Translations under genes and position numbers: made by a program
Assembly: GCF_902498825.1 (NCBI RefSeq)
Contig: NZ_LR701459.1
Location: forward strand, 3,850,564 to 3,914,563
Source of the DNA: Rhizobium sp. EC-SD404
Lineage (GTDB): Bacteria; Pseudomonadota; Alphaproteobacteria; Rhizobiales; Rhizobiaceae
Direction: 5' to 3'
DNA: 64,000 bases
The notes under the pieces: model-generated
What the model was told of the DNA's origin: nothing
Database searches by the model: none
The model's input: only the letters and a program-made list of their open reading frames with translations
Shown: one piece after another, positions 63,755 through 64,000 of the stretch
How the letters are laid out: every line of letters begins with the position of its first letter
Numbering within the stretch: position 1 is the stretch's first letter

Positions 63755-63783
63755 AACCGGCCAGCTATGCGGCCGGTTTTTTT
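63755..63783 (+). terminator. Intrinsic terminator in the metZ leader
   Basis: 8-bp stem AACCGGCC / GGCCGGTT with an 8-base loop, then a T-run, 36 bases before metZ and just after the SAM-II aptamer. Its position suggests transcription attenuation by the riboswitch. Confidence 0.85.
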
Positions 63784-63818
63784 GTGACCGCGTTGCGGTC
63801 TAGAACGGACAAGGCACG

Positions 63819-64000
63819 ATGACATCCAAAACTTGGCGCACGGCAACCACGCTCGTTCACGGCGGCACCACGAGGTCCCAGCACGGCGAGACCTCCGAAG
63901 CCCTCTTCCTCACGCAAGGCTACGTCTACGAAAGCGCCGAAGCTGCCGAAGCGCGCTTCAAGGGCGAAGCGGAAGGCTTTATCTATTCCCGCTACGCCAA
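63819..64000 (+). CDS. metZ: O-succinylhomoserine sulfhydrylase (partial, 5' end)
   Basis: The first 60 codons; the gene runs off the window. The start MTSKTWRTATTLVHGGTTRSQHGE and the PLP-fold entry GYVYESAEAAEARFKG identify the Cys/Met-metabolism PLP family, in the MetZ branch. It makes homocysteine directly from O-succinylhomoserine and sulfide. The upstream SAM-II riboswitch and terminator support the methionine role. Catalytic lysine lies beyond the window. Confidence 0.9.
   Translation, partial: MTSKTWRTATTLVHGGTTRSQHGETSEALFLTQGYVYESAEAAEARFKGEAEGFIYSRYA

Overview
This 64-kb chromosomal window reads as an alphaproteobacterium of the order Hyphomicrobiales (Rhizobiales). GC is high. 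The gene orders are those of rhizobia and relatives: murA-DUF2948-hisD-UPF0262-LMW phosphatase-infA-maf-yacG-tRNA-Phe, and a dCTP deaminase divergent from a SAM-II-riboswitch-controlled metZ. Other markers are a class I lysyl-tRNA synthetase, a PodJ-like polarity protein, and UPF0262, DUF2948 and DUF6460 proteins. A NaChBac/NavMs-type sodium channel and MscL hint at a saline or marine habitat (inference). There is no rRNA, CRISPR array, insertion sequence, phage block or integrase; the window is essentially backbone chromosome.

Layout. 1-2.0 kb: the tail of a LuxR-type regulator, an Lrp/AsnC regulator divergent from 4-hydroxyphenylpyruvate dioxygenase (tyrosine catabolism), and tRNA-Phe. 2.1-7.6 kb: the minus-strand housekeeping cluster, with TGATG translational coupling between hisD, UPF0262 and the phosphatase. 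7.9-12.7 kb: a small charged protein, tRNA-Thr, a c-di-GMP pair (GAF-PAS-PAS-GGDEF-EAL protein, then a PilZ protein), and an unknown protein with an NCEFG motif. 12.8-15.1 kb: a sulfur cassette (exported rhodanese, YeeE/YedE-type transporter, 61-residue exported Cys protein). 15.4-18.6 kb: YrbL-like protein, outer-membrane beta-barrel, aminotransferase and MscL. 18.9-23.1 kb: a CrbS/MxtR-type transporter-fused hybrid kinase facing its NarL-type response regulator.

23.1-30.7 kb: a mixed stretch with an alpha/beta hydrolase, DUF952-pyrD, MATE exporter, HDAC-family deacetylase, Tat-exported beta-helix protein and CAP lipoprotein. 30.7-39.1 kb: the four-part 'ligase-associated' DNA-damage module. 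Ligase and metallo-beta-lactamase exonuclease lie on the minus strand; DEXH helicase and PdeM phosphoesterase lie on the plus strand. An unknown exported protein is coupled between exonuclease and ligase, and a TPR-methyltransferase sits before the helicase. 39.1-45 kb: TauE/TIGR02186 pair and a large PodJ-like protein. 45.3-52.5 kb: a fatty-acid beta-oxidation operon (two acyl-CoA dehydrogenases, thiolase, FadB-type bifunctional enzyme) behind a MerR regulator and a perfect palindromic operator, closed by a strong terminator. 52.5-64 kb: CopD-like protein, isomerase, LexA-like S24 regulator coupled to a nuclease-fold exported protein, LysRS, sterol desaturase-like protein, divergent solute-binding protein and GT2 glycosyltransferase, tRNA-Gly(CCC), sodium channel, dcd and metZ.

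The most striking non-coding features are a three-copy nested-palindrome intergenic repeat near 39.1, 40.9 and 53.6 kb, the MerR-type operator at 45.8 kb, and the complete promoter-SAM-II riboswitch-terminator leader at 63.65-63.78 kb. I see no clearly new defence or mobile system. The best candidates for undescribed biology are small or unknown genes locked by overlapping start and stop codons into otherwise recognisable operons.
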